Source: BOG-994 sp049514215 (GTDB taxonomy: Bacteria > Pseudomonadota > Gammaproteobacteria > Burkholderiales > Burkholderiaceae_D). Taken from it: a DNA stretch of 64,000 bases. The notes beneath the pieces are model-generated. The model did no database searches. It saw only the letters and a list, made by a program, of their open reading frames with translations, and was not told where the DNA came from. A program made the position numbers and the translations under genes. Each line of letters begins with the position of its first letter. Within the stretch, counting starts at the first letter, position 1. Where the stretch lies: positions 1 to 64,000 of the forward strand of contig JBEKVI010000018.1 of NCBI GenBank assembly GCA_049514215.1, read 5' to 3'. Positions 7,946-16,264 of this stretch are shown here, in pieces.

Positions 7946-10900
7946 TACGCGCCGCTAGAGACGAGACTTGTGGGAGCGCCAGCGCCGCTCATGGCCAGCC
8001 TGATCACCGCTGCAAACTCGCTGCGCTGATATGGCTTGTTCAGGAGCGGGCCGTCTATTCGAGTTCCATTGCGTTGCGAGAGTGCGTCTGCGGGAAAACC
8101 GGATGAATAGACGATCTTCACGCCGGGACTTGCCTGACGGACTCTTCTCGCGAGCTCCACACCATCCATCCCTGGCATGATGACATCGGTGACCAGCAGT
8201 GCCACGTCCGGCTCACTGTCAAGAACCGCGAGTGCTGTTGCACCGTCAGGTGCGTGGACAACGCGATAACCCATGTCTTCCAGATACGCTACTGCAACGT
8301 CAAGCAGATCGACTTCATCGTCGACTACCATGACGAGCTGACCCCGGCCCGATTGAACTTTCGGTGCGGCAATTAACTGGCTCTCGGCCGTGACTTCCGC
8401 CGCCAGCGGCAAATAGAGGGTCACCGTCGTGCCGTGCCCCACTTCGCTGTAGATTCTCGCCGTGCCGCCCGATTGCTTGGCGAAACCGTAGACCATCGCT
8501 AATCCAAGTCCAGTGCCCTTGCCGCGCGGTTTCGTGGTGAAAAACGGCTCGAAGGCTCTCTCCAAGGTTTCTTGGGACATCCCCTCCCCCGTGTCGGTGA
8601 CGCTCACCGCGACGTATCGTCCGGATGGCAGGACTTGAGCTTCGGAGGACGGATAGCTCGCCTGCACGTCGCTAATCCTTGCGGAAATGACGATCGAGCC
8701 GCCCTTGGGCATCGCGTCGCGGGCATTGAGTGTGAGGTTTAGAAGTGCGTTTTCGAGACCGGAAGGATCGACGAGGACCAACGGGATCGATGGGTCCAGA
8801 TTCGCGCTGACCTCGATCTCAGGGCCAAGCGCGCGTTTGGTCATTTCGATCGTGTTCTCAGCGGATTCCGCGACCGAGGTGGCTGTCGCATGCAGCGGCT
8901 GACGGCTTGAGAAGGAGAGCATGCGCCTGGTCAAGTCGGCGCCTCGCAGCGCCGCGCGCTGCGCGTTCTGAACTCGGTTGACGATTGGCTCGTTGCCGGC
9001 CACAGCGCGCTCGATTAAGTCAAGGTTACCAATCACCACACCCAAAAGGTTGTTGAAATCGTGAGCCACGCCACCCGTTAGCTGACCGATTGCCTCCATC
9101 TTCTGGCTCTGATGCAATTGCTGCTCGAGGTGTTTGCTCGTCGTGATATCACGTGCGATCTTGGAACCACCGATGACCTTGCCTGTGGCGTTGCGGATCG
9201 GCGAGACGCTGATGGCGACGTCAATCAGGCGACCATCCTTCGTTAAGCGTTTCGTTTCAGCATGCTCGATGCTTTCCCCACGCCCGAGGTGTTCCAAAAT
9301 GTCCGCCTCTTCTTGGACTCGGTCAGACGGAACCACTTTCAGGATGGGCTGACCGATCATTTCCGCTGCCGAATAGCCAAAGATCTTCTCGGCTCCTGGA
9401 TTCCAGCTGGACACTATTCCGTTCAGGTCCTTACCGATAATCGCGTCGTCCGAAGATTCCACGATTGCCGCCATTCGTGCTCGCGCCTCTTCTGTCAGGC
9501 TTCGTTCCGTCACATCCCGCGCGACGCCCAGGATAAAACTGCCGTGGGGTGTCGTCAGCGAGCTTCTGGCAAACTCAACTGGAAATGTCGAGCCGTTAAG
9601 TCTCGTTCCTTCGGTTTGCCAGATATTTCCCATCGATTTGCCAGTTCGACTTTCCAGGAGAAGCTCTCGTTCCCGTGCAACTTCGGGTTGTAGAGTACCC
9701 GGCATCAGGCTGTCTACGCCTACGCCGCACAGCGATCCGGCCGGATACCCGAACATCGACTCCGCGGCCGGATTGGCCATCGTGATCTTTCGTTCAGCGT
9801 TGGTCAGAATGATGCCGTCCGGAATGACATCAAACATGGCGCGAAAGTAGCTCTCCAGTTCGCTGCGCGCGTCTTCCGCCAACCTTTCGTTCTCGGTTCG
9901 CGTGTTCACCAAAAGCAGGCACAACAGCAGTACCGTCACGCTCAGATACGTGCCCACCGGCATGAGTAAGAACGTTCTCCTCGAGCTGACTTGCGACTGG
10001 CTCTCGCGCTGTTGCAGTAATGCGGATTCGTGCCGTTCCATCTGGGCAAGTAAGTCCTCGATAGCTCTCCCATTACCCGGATACTCGGCTCCCAGCGGCG
10101 ACTCTTCCGCGGGCGATGAGAGCAAGACTCCCGCCGCCCCGGCGGCTCGGGCTCGGTCTGCCGAGAACTTCCGTTGCGCTAGAGAGATGATCTGGTTCGA
10201 GAGCGCGAAGCGCACGTCAGTCAGCCGGAGCACTTCCTGAATTCGATCCTGCTGCTCAGGATTCCCAGCGGTCAATCTCCGAATATCGTCGACTTCCTGC
10301 TGAATCTCCCCCCTGATGCTGTTGCGATCGGCGATGGCGGTCTCTTCGTGTGTGATGAGGTAACGGCCCAAACTGATGGTCAGGTTGTCCTGCGATGCAG
10401 CAAGCTTTCCAATCTCCTTGAGGACTTCCTGCGAATGGCTCACCGCCTCAACGTCCTCCCGGAGATGCGCCGTAAAGATGTACGTCTCCCCGGCTGCGGC
10501 AAGAATCGCGACCACACCCACGATAAATCCGGCCGTGGTCTTCGCATCTACCCACCACGACAGACCCTGTGCCGCAAGTACCCATGCCAAAAGCGCGCCG
10601 CCCACTAGGAGAGTGACCGCCGACGTGTGCAGCGACAATCCCGTGTAGTTCCAGAGCACGACGTTAAAAGCCCCAAACAGCAGATGTCCGAAAAAGGCCA
10701 CTCCTGCGATGATGATCAGGCCCACGCTGATGGCCGATATGACGGTAAAACGAGCCCGCAGCGCGCTGCGTCCCGAGGCGAAAATGATCCCGATCCCGAC
10801 CAAAGCGAGACAGAATGCCGACGCGGGGGTGATCCGACCAGGGTGGATGGGGTCGGCCTGACCGGGGCCCTCCTGGAAGAGCCAGGGCTCGATACCGGGG

Positions 10901-11211
10901 CTCCAATCAAAGAGAACTTCTGCCAGGCTCAATGTACCGAGGCTGAGCGTTGCAAGCCCCAGAAGCGTCGCCAACACAGGTGCCCGTGGACCGACCGGTC
11001 TGCGGCACAAAGTGGCCAACCCCGTAGCCCCGAGCAGTATAGCCAGCGCCGTGTTGGGCTTCATGGTTTCGCTGGACGATAAAGGCCCTCGGAGCGACGC
11101 GATATCCAAACCCCAGCCCATTACTGCCAGTAGCGAGAGGAGGGCTGCACCAATACTCAACAGAAACGCGACCACGCGCAGGACCTCGCGGCTTCGAATG
11201 CCAAGCGTCAT
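7945..11211 (-). CDS. Membrane hybrid sensor histidine kinase (CHASE3–PAS–PAS–HisKA–HATPase–receiver)
   Basis: A 1088-residue sensor. The N-terminus has about six hydrophobic segments (residues 11–245), followed by a periplasmic CHASE3-like helical domain (about 250–410) and another membrane helix (413–434). Two PAS domains follow (about 452–570 and 580–690), then HisKA with phosphoacceptor H717 (GGVAHDFNN), a HATPase with the N box (LNLTLNARDAMPKGG) and GTGLGLAM, and a C-terminal receiver with D1009 and K1059. A GGGGAGG site precedes the ATG. The gene overlaps the receiver–EAL gene, suggesting that phosphoryl flow sets c-di-GMP levels. The second hydrophobic region resembles MASE-type sensory modules, but I cannot assign a ligand. 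Confidence 0.94.
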   Translation of the reverse strand: MTLGIRSREVLRVVAFLLSIGAALLSLLAVMGWGLDIASLRGPLSSSETMKPNTALAILLGATGLATLCRRPVGPRAPVLATLLGLATLSLGTLSLAEVLFDWSPGIEPWLFQEGPGQADPIHPGRITPASAFCLALVGIGIIFASGRSALRARFTVISAISVGLIIIAGVAFFGHLLFGAFNVVLWNYTGLSLHTSAVTLLVGGALLAWVLAAQGLSWWVDAKTTAGFIVGVVAILAAAGETYIFTAHLREDVEAVSHSQEVLKEIGKLAASQDNLTISLGRYLITHEETAIADRNSIRGEIQQEVDDIRRLTAGNPEQQDRIQEVLRLTDVRFALSNQIISLAQRKFSADRARAAGAAGVLLSSPAEESPLGAEYPGNGRAIEDLLAQMERHESALLQQRESQSQVSSRRTFLLMPVGTYLSVTVLLLCLLLVNTRTENERLAEDARSELESYFRAMFDVIPDGIILTNAERKITMANPAAESMFGYPAGSLCGVGVDSLMPGTLQPEVARERELLLESRTGKSMGNIWQTEGTRLNGSTFPVEFARSSLTTPHGSFILGVARDVTERSLTEEARARMAAIVESSDDAIIGKDLNGIVSSWNPGAEKIFGYSAAEMIGQPILKVVPSDRVQEEADILEHLGRGESIEHAETKRLTKDGRLIDVAISVSPIRNATGKVIGGSKIARDITTSKHLEQQLHQSQKMEAIGQLTGGVAHDFNNLLGVVIGNLDLIERAVAGNEPIVNRVQNAQRAALRGADLTRRMLSFSSRQPLHATATSVAESAENTIEMTKRALGPEIEVSANLDPSIPLVLVDPSGLENALLNLTLNARDAMPKGGSIVISARISDVQASYPSSEAQVLPSGRYVAVSVTDTGEGMSQETLERAFEPFFTTKPRGKGTGLGLAMVYGFAKQSGGTARIYSEVGHGTTVTLYLPLAAEVTAESQLIAAPKVQSGRGQLVMVVDDEVDLLDVAVAYLEDMGYRVVHAPDGATALAVLDSEPDVALLVTDVIMPGMDGVELARRVRQASPGVKIVYSSGFPADALSQRNGTRIDGPLLNKPYQRSEFAAVIRLAMSGAGAPTSLVSSGA

Positions 11212-12164
11212 GTCCTCCCCCGTGCCACTCTGAAGAGCAAAAATGATCGCGTGCGTACGATGGCTGGGACGGGTGTCGGCATGGGTCCAAGGCGAATTCT
11301 TGCGTTAGCCCCGATAGTAGACAACGGGTTGTCGCGGCGGCCGATGCGCTCTTCTAAGTAATGCGTTTCATTCGCACGTAAGCGGGGTGTTTCAGTCGCT
11401 TGAGCGTTTGGATTTCTAAATTCTGGGGTTACGTCCAAATACACCAGTGTCCTCTTACTGTTGTTCCGCATCGTCTAGAACATACGGAATGCGCGCAGCA
11501 CCTCCCAATCGATAGTATCGACCAAAAGCAGGCAAGTGCTAGACGCACAGATCGGGCGCTAAATGTCGATCTTTGGCACCGATGCAACAAAATCGATACA
11601 TCTTAAGTGGAAATACTCGCTGTCCAGTACAAACTTAAGGAGGAGTTCTGAATTGGGAGCCAATTTTAGAAACTTGCTCGGCAGATCGATTTCAAGCTGC
11701 TCGCGCCGCGGCGAAGGCATGCGCCCACTGATGGCCTTCGAATCGGAAATCCACGCAGGCGGGCCTTTGGTAGAACCCGTTTTTCCCCCCCCGCCGATCT
11801 GCTTACACGCGATTGAACGATGGGCAACCTGCCTTAAGCTCCAAATTTGGCCGTTGACTCGTGAGATCCCATGAACCTACCAATGCCGGACAGACGGTCA
11901 TCGTCGGAGCCTAGTCAGGAATGTCGTGTCACCGGTCGACCGAGCAAAAATTGCGCGCATCCAGTTCCGTGAACCGGCTCGGTACCCCACTCTTCAGTGA
12001 GCTGGTCCATCTAGAACCTAAAGCTCGCTTGGGCCCACCCGCGCCCGGCCGCCCTTGAGGTATCGTTGCGGCAGTTCCCGAAAATGCCCAGGAATCGTCA
12101 TGACTTGGGGTGCTTCGAGAATGACTGTGGACTTATCAGCCGGAATCCCTCACAACAAAACACC
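11212..12164. other. Long stretch without recognisable genes
   Basis: About 950 bases between the kinase and the PepSY-type gene. Part of it (about 11380–11660) is visibly less GC-rich than its surroundings. Open frames of up to about 100 codons occur, but none resembles a known protein or has a clear ribosome binding site; AAGGAGGAG at about 11637 is not followed by a credible gene. The left end must hold the promoter of the hybrid kinase. No tRNA, repeat array or transposase remnant was seen. Confidence 0.4.
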
Positions 12165-12632
12165 ATGATCACCAACATCCAACTTCGACAGTGGCACTCG
12201 TACATCGGAATGCTCGTAGCACCGAGCGTACTCTTTTTTTCGATCACTGGTTCATTGCAGATCTTTGACCTTCACGAAGAACACGACGGATACAAGCCGC
12301 CGATCCTATTGGAAAAGCTAGGCCATCTTCACAAGGATCAAGTCCTCTCCAAGCCTGAAGGCTCGCATGAGTCGGATCACCATTCGAGTGCCGGCGAGGC
12401 GAACGAAGCATCCGGCCAGGTTACTGAGAAGCCCGAGGAACACCATGCAGAGGCCGAGCCCAGCACGGCCACCATGATCCTCAAGTGGTATTTCGCATGC
12501 ATCGCTGTCGTGCTTGCCGTTTCAACCCTGATGGGTATTTGGATTGGATTGAGCCGACGCGATCGTCGCTCCGTGAGCATCTTCCTACTCCTACTTGGAG
12601 TCATCCTGCCTGGATTACTCCTTCTCCTTTAG
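12165..12632 (+). CDS. Small PepSY-associated-type membrane protein with His-rich loop
   Basis: A 155-residue membrane protein. An N-terminal helix has the PepSY_TM-like pattern RQWHSYIGMLVAPSVLFFSITGS. Then comes a hydrophilic stretch of about 75 residues rich in His, Glu and Lys (HEEHDG, SHESDHHSS, EEHHAEAE), and two closely spaced C-terminal helices ending in a run of leucines. I chose the ATG before ITNIQLRQWHSY because that is where similarity begins; an upstream in-frame start at 12066 would add 33 unconvincing residues. The loop could bind divalent metal. Related PepSY-helix proteins occur in iron or siderophore reduction and redox systems, which would suit the peroxidase genes downstream, but that link is inference. 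Confidence 0.7.
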   Translation: MITNIQLRQWHSYIGMLVAPSVLFFSITGSLQIFDLHEEHDGYKPPILLEKLGHLHKDQVLSKPEGSHESDHHSSAGEANEASGQVTEKPEEHHAEAEPSTATMILKWYFACIAVVLAVSTLMGIWIGLSRRDRRSVSIFLLLLGVILPGLLLLL

Positions 12633-13258
12633 GGCACGCAAAGGGCCGGTGTCCGGTCTTCCTTGTCAGTCAGCGAGGGTTGGTGAAGGCGCGGAACTTC
12701 TCACTGAAAAAAGACGCCTTTCACCACGGAATCAGGTACGAGAAGATTCCAACGCTGCTCCCAGGGAGGGCCCAGGATTGGTCCTTGTTCGCCGGATGCA
12801 ATCGATTCGCGCGAAACTGCCTTGACGGACGACCGACCTTGGCTGCGATACCGGGGACAAATACAGTGCGCGCCCATCCTAATCCGCACGCTCGTTCGAA
12901 AGTCGGCCTGCCCAATGTCTCGCGCTACGGGGTTCTAGCCGGGATGACTCTCCTTGCGTCACGATGCCCGCTTTTCACACGAGGGAGGCCCGCGCGTCCT
13001 GCGCGCGCCACGTGAGCAGCGCCAACCTGGGCCGCGCCATGTCGGAAACGGCCTCTCGCATGGTGGCCACGGGGTAGATCCTGGCCTGCGTCAAAATCCG
13101 CGGCTTTGGGTTAAGCTTCGCGGTCTGGGGAGAAAGCGTGGGCTTCCTGCAAGCGACGTTCCTTTCCCATATCCGGGTCGACCCGATCAACACCTCCTGT
13201 TTAGTATGATTGGCCATTTTCATCAGGCAGTCTCCCCTTTGCGTGCCGGCCCCGTCTC
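12633..13258. other. Gap without recognisable gene
   Basis: About 625 bases between the PepSY-type gene and the peroxidase. No open frame in either strand resembles a known protein. It must include the promoter of the peroxidase–encapsulin operon. The peroxidase ATG lacks an obvious Shine–Dalgarno sequence. Confidence 0.35.
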
Positions 13259-14320
13259 ATGATTACTCCTCCCCCAGCCAATAGCCCGGACACCATACTT
13301 CAGAAGGTCTCCACGCCCATGACACGGGCGGCGATCTTCCTGGTGTTGACCATCAACTCAGGCGAGGCCGATGCGACCGCCATCAAATCCTTGTGCGCCG
13401 ACCTTTCGGGTCTCGTCCGATCGGTCGGCTTTCGCGATCCCGACGCAGGCTTGACCTGTGTCATGGGATTTGGCTCGGCAGCATGGGACCGACTTTTCGG
13501 CGGCGAACGACCGGCCGAACTCCACCCGTTTCGCGAGATCGTCGCCGAAACGCGCCATGCGGTGGCCACGCCTGGCGATCTGTTGTTTCATTTTCGTTCG
13601 GACCGGATGGATCTCTGCTTTGAGCTAGAGACGCTGATCCTGGATCGCATCGGAGCCGGCGTTGGCGTAGCCGAGGAAGTCCAGGGCTTTCAATACTTCG
13701 ACAATCGCGATTTACTCGGCTTCGTTGACGGAACCGAAAATCCGGCGGACCGCGAAGCGATCGATGCCATCTTGGTGGGTGCTGAAGATCCGGCCTTCGC
13801 GGGGGGCAGCTATGTCATCACCCAGAAGTACCTGCATGACCTGAAAGGCTGGAACACGCTACCGACCGAGGTGCAGGAGAAAATCATCGGCCGCACCAAG
13901 CTTGCCAACGTCGAACTTGACGCGGAAACCAAGCCCACTTACGCACACAGCGCCTTGACGGTAATCGTGGAGAATGGCGAAGAGCAAAAGATCCTAAGGG
14001 AGAACAGACCGTTCGGGGCGCCAGGGCAAGGCGAATTTGGCACTTATTTCATCGGATACTGTCGTACGCCTCGGACCATCGAGAAGATGCTTGAGAACAT
14101 GTTCGTGGGGCGGCCACCGGGGAACTACGACCGCTTGCTGGACTTCTCCAAAGCGGTCTCAGGGAGCCTTTTTTTCGTGCCCACTGGATCGTTTCTCGAC
14201 GATGTGACGGTTGGTGAACCCGCGAGCACGGCTGCTCCCACAGACCCAAGGGCCGAGCTCGCTTCTCCCGCACGAGAGGGTTCGCTCGGGATCGGATCGC
14301 TTAAAGGAAACCGGCTATGA
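13259..14320 (+). CDS. DyP-type peroxidase, encapsulin cargo
   Basis: Heme peroxidase of the dye-decolorizing family, 353 residues. Hallmarks are GFVDGTENP at 154–162 with catalytic D157, the proximal heme ligand H230 (KPTYAHSALTV), distal R250 (ENRPFG) and the GTYFIGYCRTP segment. There is no Tat or Sec signal, so it is cytoplasmic. After residue ~315 a flexible Ala/Pro-rich tail ends in GSLGIGSLKG (341–350), which matches the known encapsulin-targeting peptide of DyP cargo. The encapsulin gene follows immediately with an ATGA overlap. I infer that the enzyme is packed inside the shell. The natural substrate is unknown. Confidence 0.96.
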   Translation: MITPPPANSPDTILQKVSTPMTRAAIFLVLTINSGEADATAIKSLCADLSGLVRSVGFRDPDAGLTCVMGFGSAAWDRLFGGERPAELHPFREIVAETRHAVATPGDLLFHFRSDRMDLCFELETLILDRIGAGVGVAEEVQGFQYFDNRDLLGFVDGTENPADREAIDAILVGAEDPAFAGGSYVITQKYLHDLKGWNTLPTEVQEKIIGRTKLANVELDAETKPTYAHSALTVIVENGEEQKILRENRPFGAPGQGEFGTYFIGYCRTPRTIEKMLENMFVGRPPGNYDRLLDFSKAVSGSLFFVPTGSFLDDVTVGEPASTAAPTDPRAELASPAREGSLGIGSLKGNRL

Positions 14321-15126
14321 ACAATCTGCATCGTGAACTCGCGCCAATCTCCGAGGAGGCCTGGGCTCAAATCGAAGAGGAGGCTACTCGAACGCTGAAG
14401 CGTCATCTTGCGGCAAGACGTGTCGTCGACCTAAAGGGTCCCGCCGGAACGACCCTCTCGGCCGTCGGCACCGGACACCTTCGCACGATCTCCGGGCCCG
14501 GCGACGGCATCATCACACGCCAACGGGAGGTCAAGCCACTGGTGGAAGTCAGGGTGCCCTTCGAACTCGAGCGCCAACAGATCGACGATGTAGAGCGAGG
14601 CGCCAATGATTCGGATTGGCAGCCGGCCAAGGATGCGGCACTTAAGATCGCGTTCACCGAAGATCGCGCTATCTTCGAAGGCTATCCCTCGGCTCACATC
14701 ACCGGAATCCGGCAGGGATGCAGTAACCCGCCGATGACATTGCCCAATGACGTACGGGAGTTTCCCGACGCGATCGCGCAAGCGTTGAGTCAATTACGCC
14801 TTGTTGGCGTGAACGGCCCATATCAGGTCCTGCTAGGCGCCGCCGCCTACACGTCGCTCGCCGAGTCTAGTGACAATGGCTATCCGGTTCTGCAGCACAT
14901 CCGGCGTCTGATCGAGACTGAGATCATCTGGGCGCCGGCCATCGAGGGCGCCGTCGTTCTCACGACGCGCGGGGGTGACTTTGACTTGCATATTGGCCAG
15001 GACCTTTCGATAGGCTATTTGGGTCACACCGAAGCCACCGTTCAGCTCTATCTCCAGGAGACCTTTACCTTCCTTCTGTTGACGAGCGAAGCCGCGGTCT
15101 CTCTCGCGCCTGCCCCCAAGGCCTGA
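14317..15126 (+). CDS. Encapsulin shell protein, family 1 (linocin M18-like)
   Basis: A 269-residue HK97-fold protein that self-assembles into a protein nanocompartment. Family features run end to end: N-terminal LHRELAPISEEAWAQIEEEATRTLKRHLAARRVVDLKGP, which forms the inner cargo-binding surface; EVRVPFELERQQIDDVERGA; the AIFEGYP segment; GPYQVLLG; and C-terminal HIGQDLSIGYLGH. Length is typical of the roughly 265-residue class. The start codon overlaps the stop of the DyP gene, giving coupled expression of cargo and shell. No second cargo gene is visible next to it. The operon is probably transcribed from the gap before the peroxidase. Confidence 0.97.
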   Translation: MNNLHRELAPISEEAWAQIEEEATRTLKRHLAARRVVDLKGPAGTTLSAVGTGHLRTISGPGDGIITRQREVKPLVEVRVPFELERQQIDDVERGANDSDWQPAKDAALKIAFTEDRAIFEGYPSAHITGIRQGCSNPPMTLPNDVREFPDAIAQALSQLRLVGVNGPYQVLLGAAAYTSLAESSDNGYPVLQHIRRLIETEIIWAPAIEGAVVLTTRGGDFDLHIGQDLSIGYLGHTEATVQLYLQETFTFLLLTSEAAVSLAPAPKA

Positions 15127-15154
15127 TTGTTTGACGCGGCACTCGCAAGAGGGC

Positions 15155-16099
15155 TTAGCGGCGCGCTGAACTCCGCTTAGCCCGAGCGCGTCCGTCAGTG
15201 GCTGGCCGCGCTGCAGCCTCGCCTGGCCTCTCGTGCGCCGCGCCGATGAAAATCCCCACCAGTTCATCGGCAATGGCGCCAGGAGATTTTTGCCCGGGCT
15301 TGTACCAGACCTGCGACCAGTTCAGCGCACCGAGCAGCCCCAACCGAAGCAGACTGGGGTCGACGCGTGGAGGTAACGGCACCGCTGTTACCAGTCGGCG
15401 AAATCGTTTCTCGTAGGCATCGCGGTCGCCAATCATACGGGCATTTAATGGCCCGTCGGTCGGAACAAACAGACGCACTCCTGCAAACCTGGACAGCGGA
15501 TTTCCCGAAAGCAGCAGCTCGAGGTGCTTGCGACATGCCGCGCGCAATCGCTCAGTCGGATCGGTGAGGCCCTTTAACGCGGCATCGACCGCTAGGTTCA
15601 GCTCGGTGAAGCTCGCATGATGAACCTGGGTCAACAGATCTTCCTTTGATCTGAAGTAGTGATACAAGGAGCCTGGAAGTATCCCTGCCTTTGACGCGAT
15701 CTCCTTTAGCACCGCCCCCTTGTATCCGTGGCAGCGAAACTCATCAGCCGCCACGTCCAGCAGCAATTCCCGCGTTCCCCAACGTTCTCCCCGCGCGTTT
15801 TCAGACGTGTCCCGCTGCAAAAACTGTCGCCGCCGCACGCGCGCGACATGGGCCTGTCGCCGGGCATTGGGGGGGCTCGCAAGAGTGTCCTCGCGGGGAT
15901 CGCCCGAGGAAATGGCCACGACGCGCTTAAGGAGGGTCTCCAGGTTGTGGCGTTTCCAAATCGTTCTGACACCTGACGCGGAGATCTCCACACCCTCTTC
16001 TCGCAGCGCATTAGCGACGGTGAACTGTCCCCATTCCGGAACCGTCACTGCGTACCGGAGCACGAGCTCCTCAACTCCGGGAGCGCGAACCTTGGGCAT
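15155..16099 (-). CDS. TetR-family regulator with an extra N-terminal transposase-like HTH domain
   Basis: A 314-residue protein with two DNA-binding parts. Residues about 105–155 form a standard TetR helix-turn-helix (AADEFRCHGYKGAVLKEIASKAGILPGSLYHYFRSKEDLL), followed by a TetR ligand/dimer domain to about 290 and a basic Ala/Arg-rich tail. Residues about 8–60 are foreign to TetR proteins. The stretch PEWGQFTVANALREEGVEISASGVRTIWKRHNLE closely resembles the N-terminal HTH of IS481-type transposases/integrases. The frame is continuous and the linker basic. The fusion may be real, or the TetR start may lie at a downstream codon. It is convergent with encapsulin and may or may not control it. 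Confidence 0.85.
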   Translation of the reverse strand: MPKVRAPGVEELVLRYAVTVPEWGQFTVANALREEGVEISASGVRTIWKRHNLETLLKRVVAISSGDPREDTLASPPNARRQAHVARVRRRQFLQRDTSENARGERWGTRELLLDVAADEFRCHGYKGAVLKEIASKAGILPGSLYHYFRSKEDLLTQVHHASFTELNLAVDAALKGLTDPTERLRAACRKHLELLLSGNPLSRFAGVRLFVPTDGPLNARMIGDRDAYEKRFRRLVTAVPLPPRVDPSLLRLGLLGALNWSQVWYKPGQKSPGAIADELVGIFIGAAHERPGEAAARPATDGRARAKRSSARR

Positions 16100-16264
16100 G
16101 GTCGGGTTCCGATCGGGCGTCCATGTTCATGATGATACCCCGCGCGATGCCGCTCCCAACTCGCCATCGTGCGGATGAAACGGCCGCGACAGCGGATCAT
16201 CTCATCCGTTCGGACGGGTTGGATTTGCATTCCAGTCAGGCCGACACAGCGCGTTCGCCAACAC

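Noticed and set aside
11563..11874. 103-codon plus-strand frame in the kinase–PepSY gap
   Set aside because: No similarity, no start context and an unnatural composition; treated as non-coding.
12975..13223. 82-codon minus-strand frame before the DyP gene
   Set aside because: No family resemblance, no ribosome binding site and no neighbour logic.
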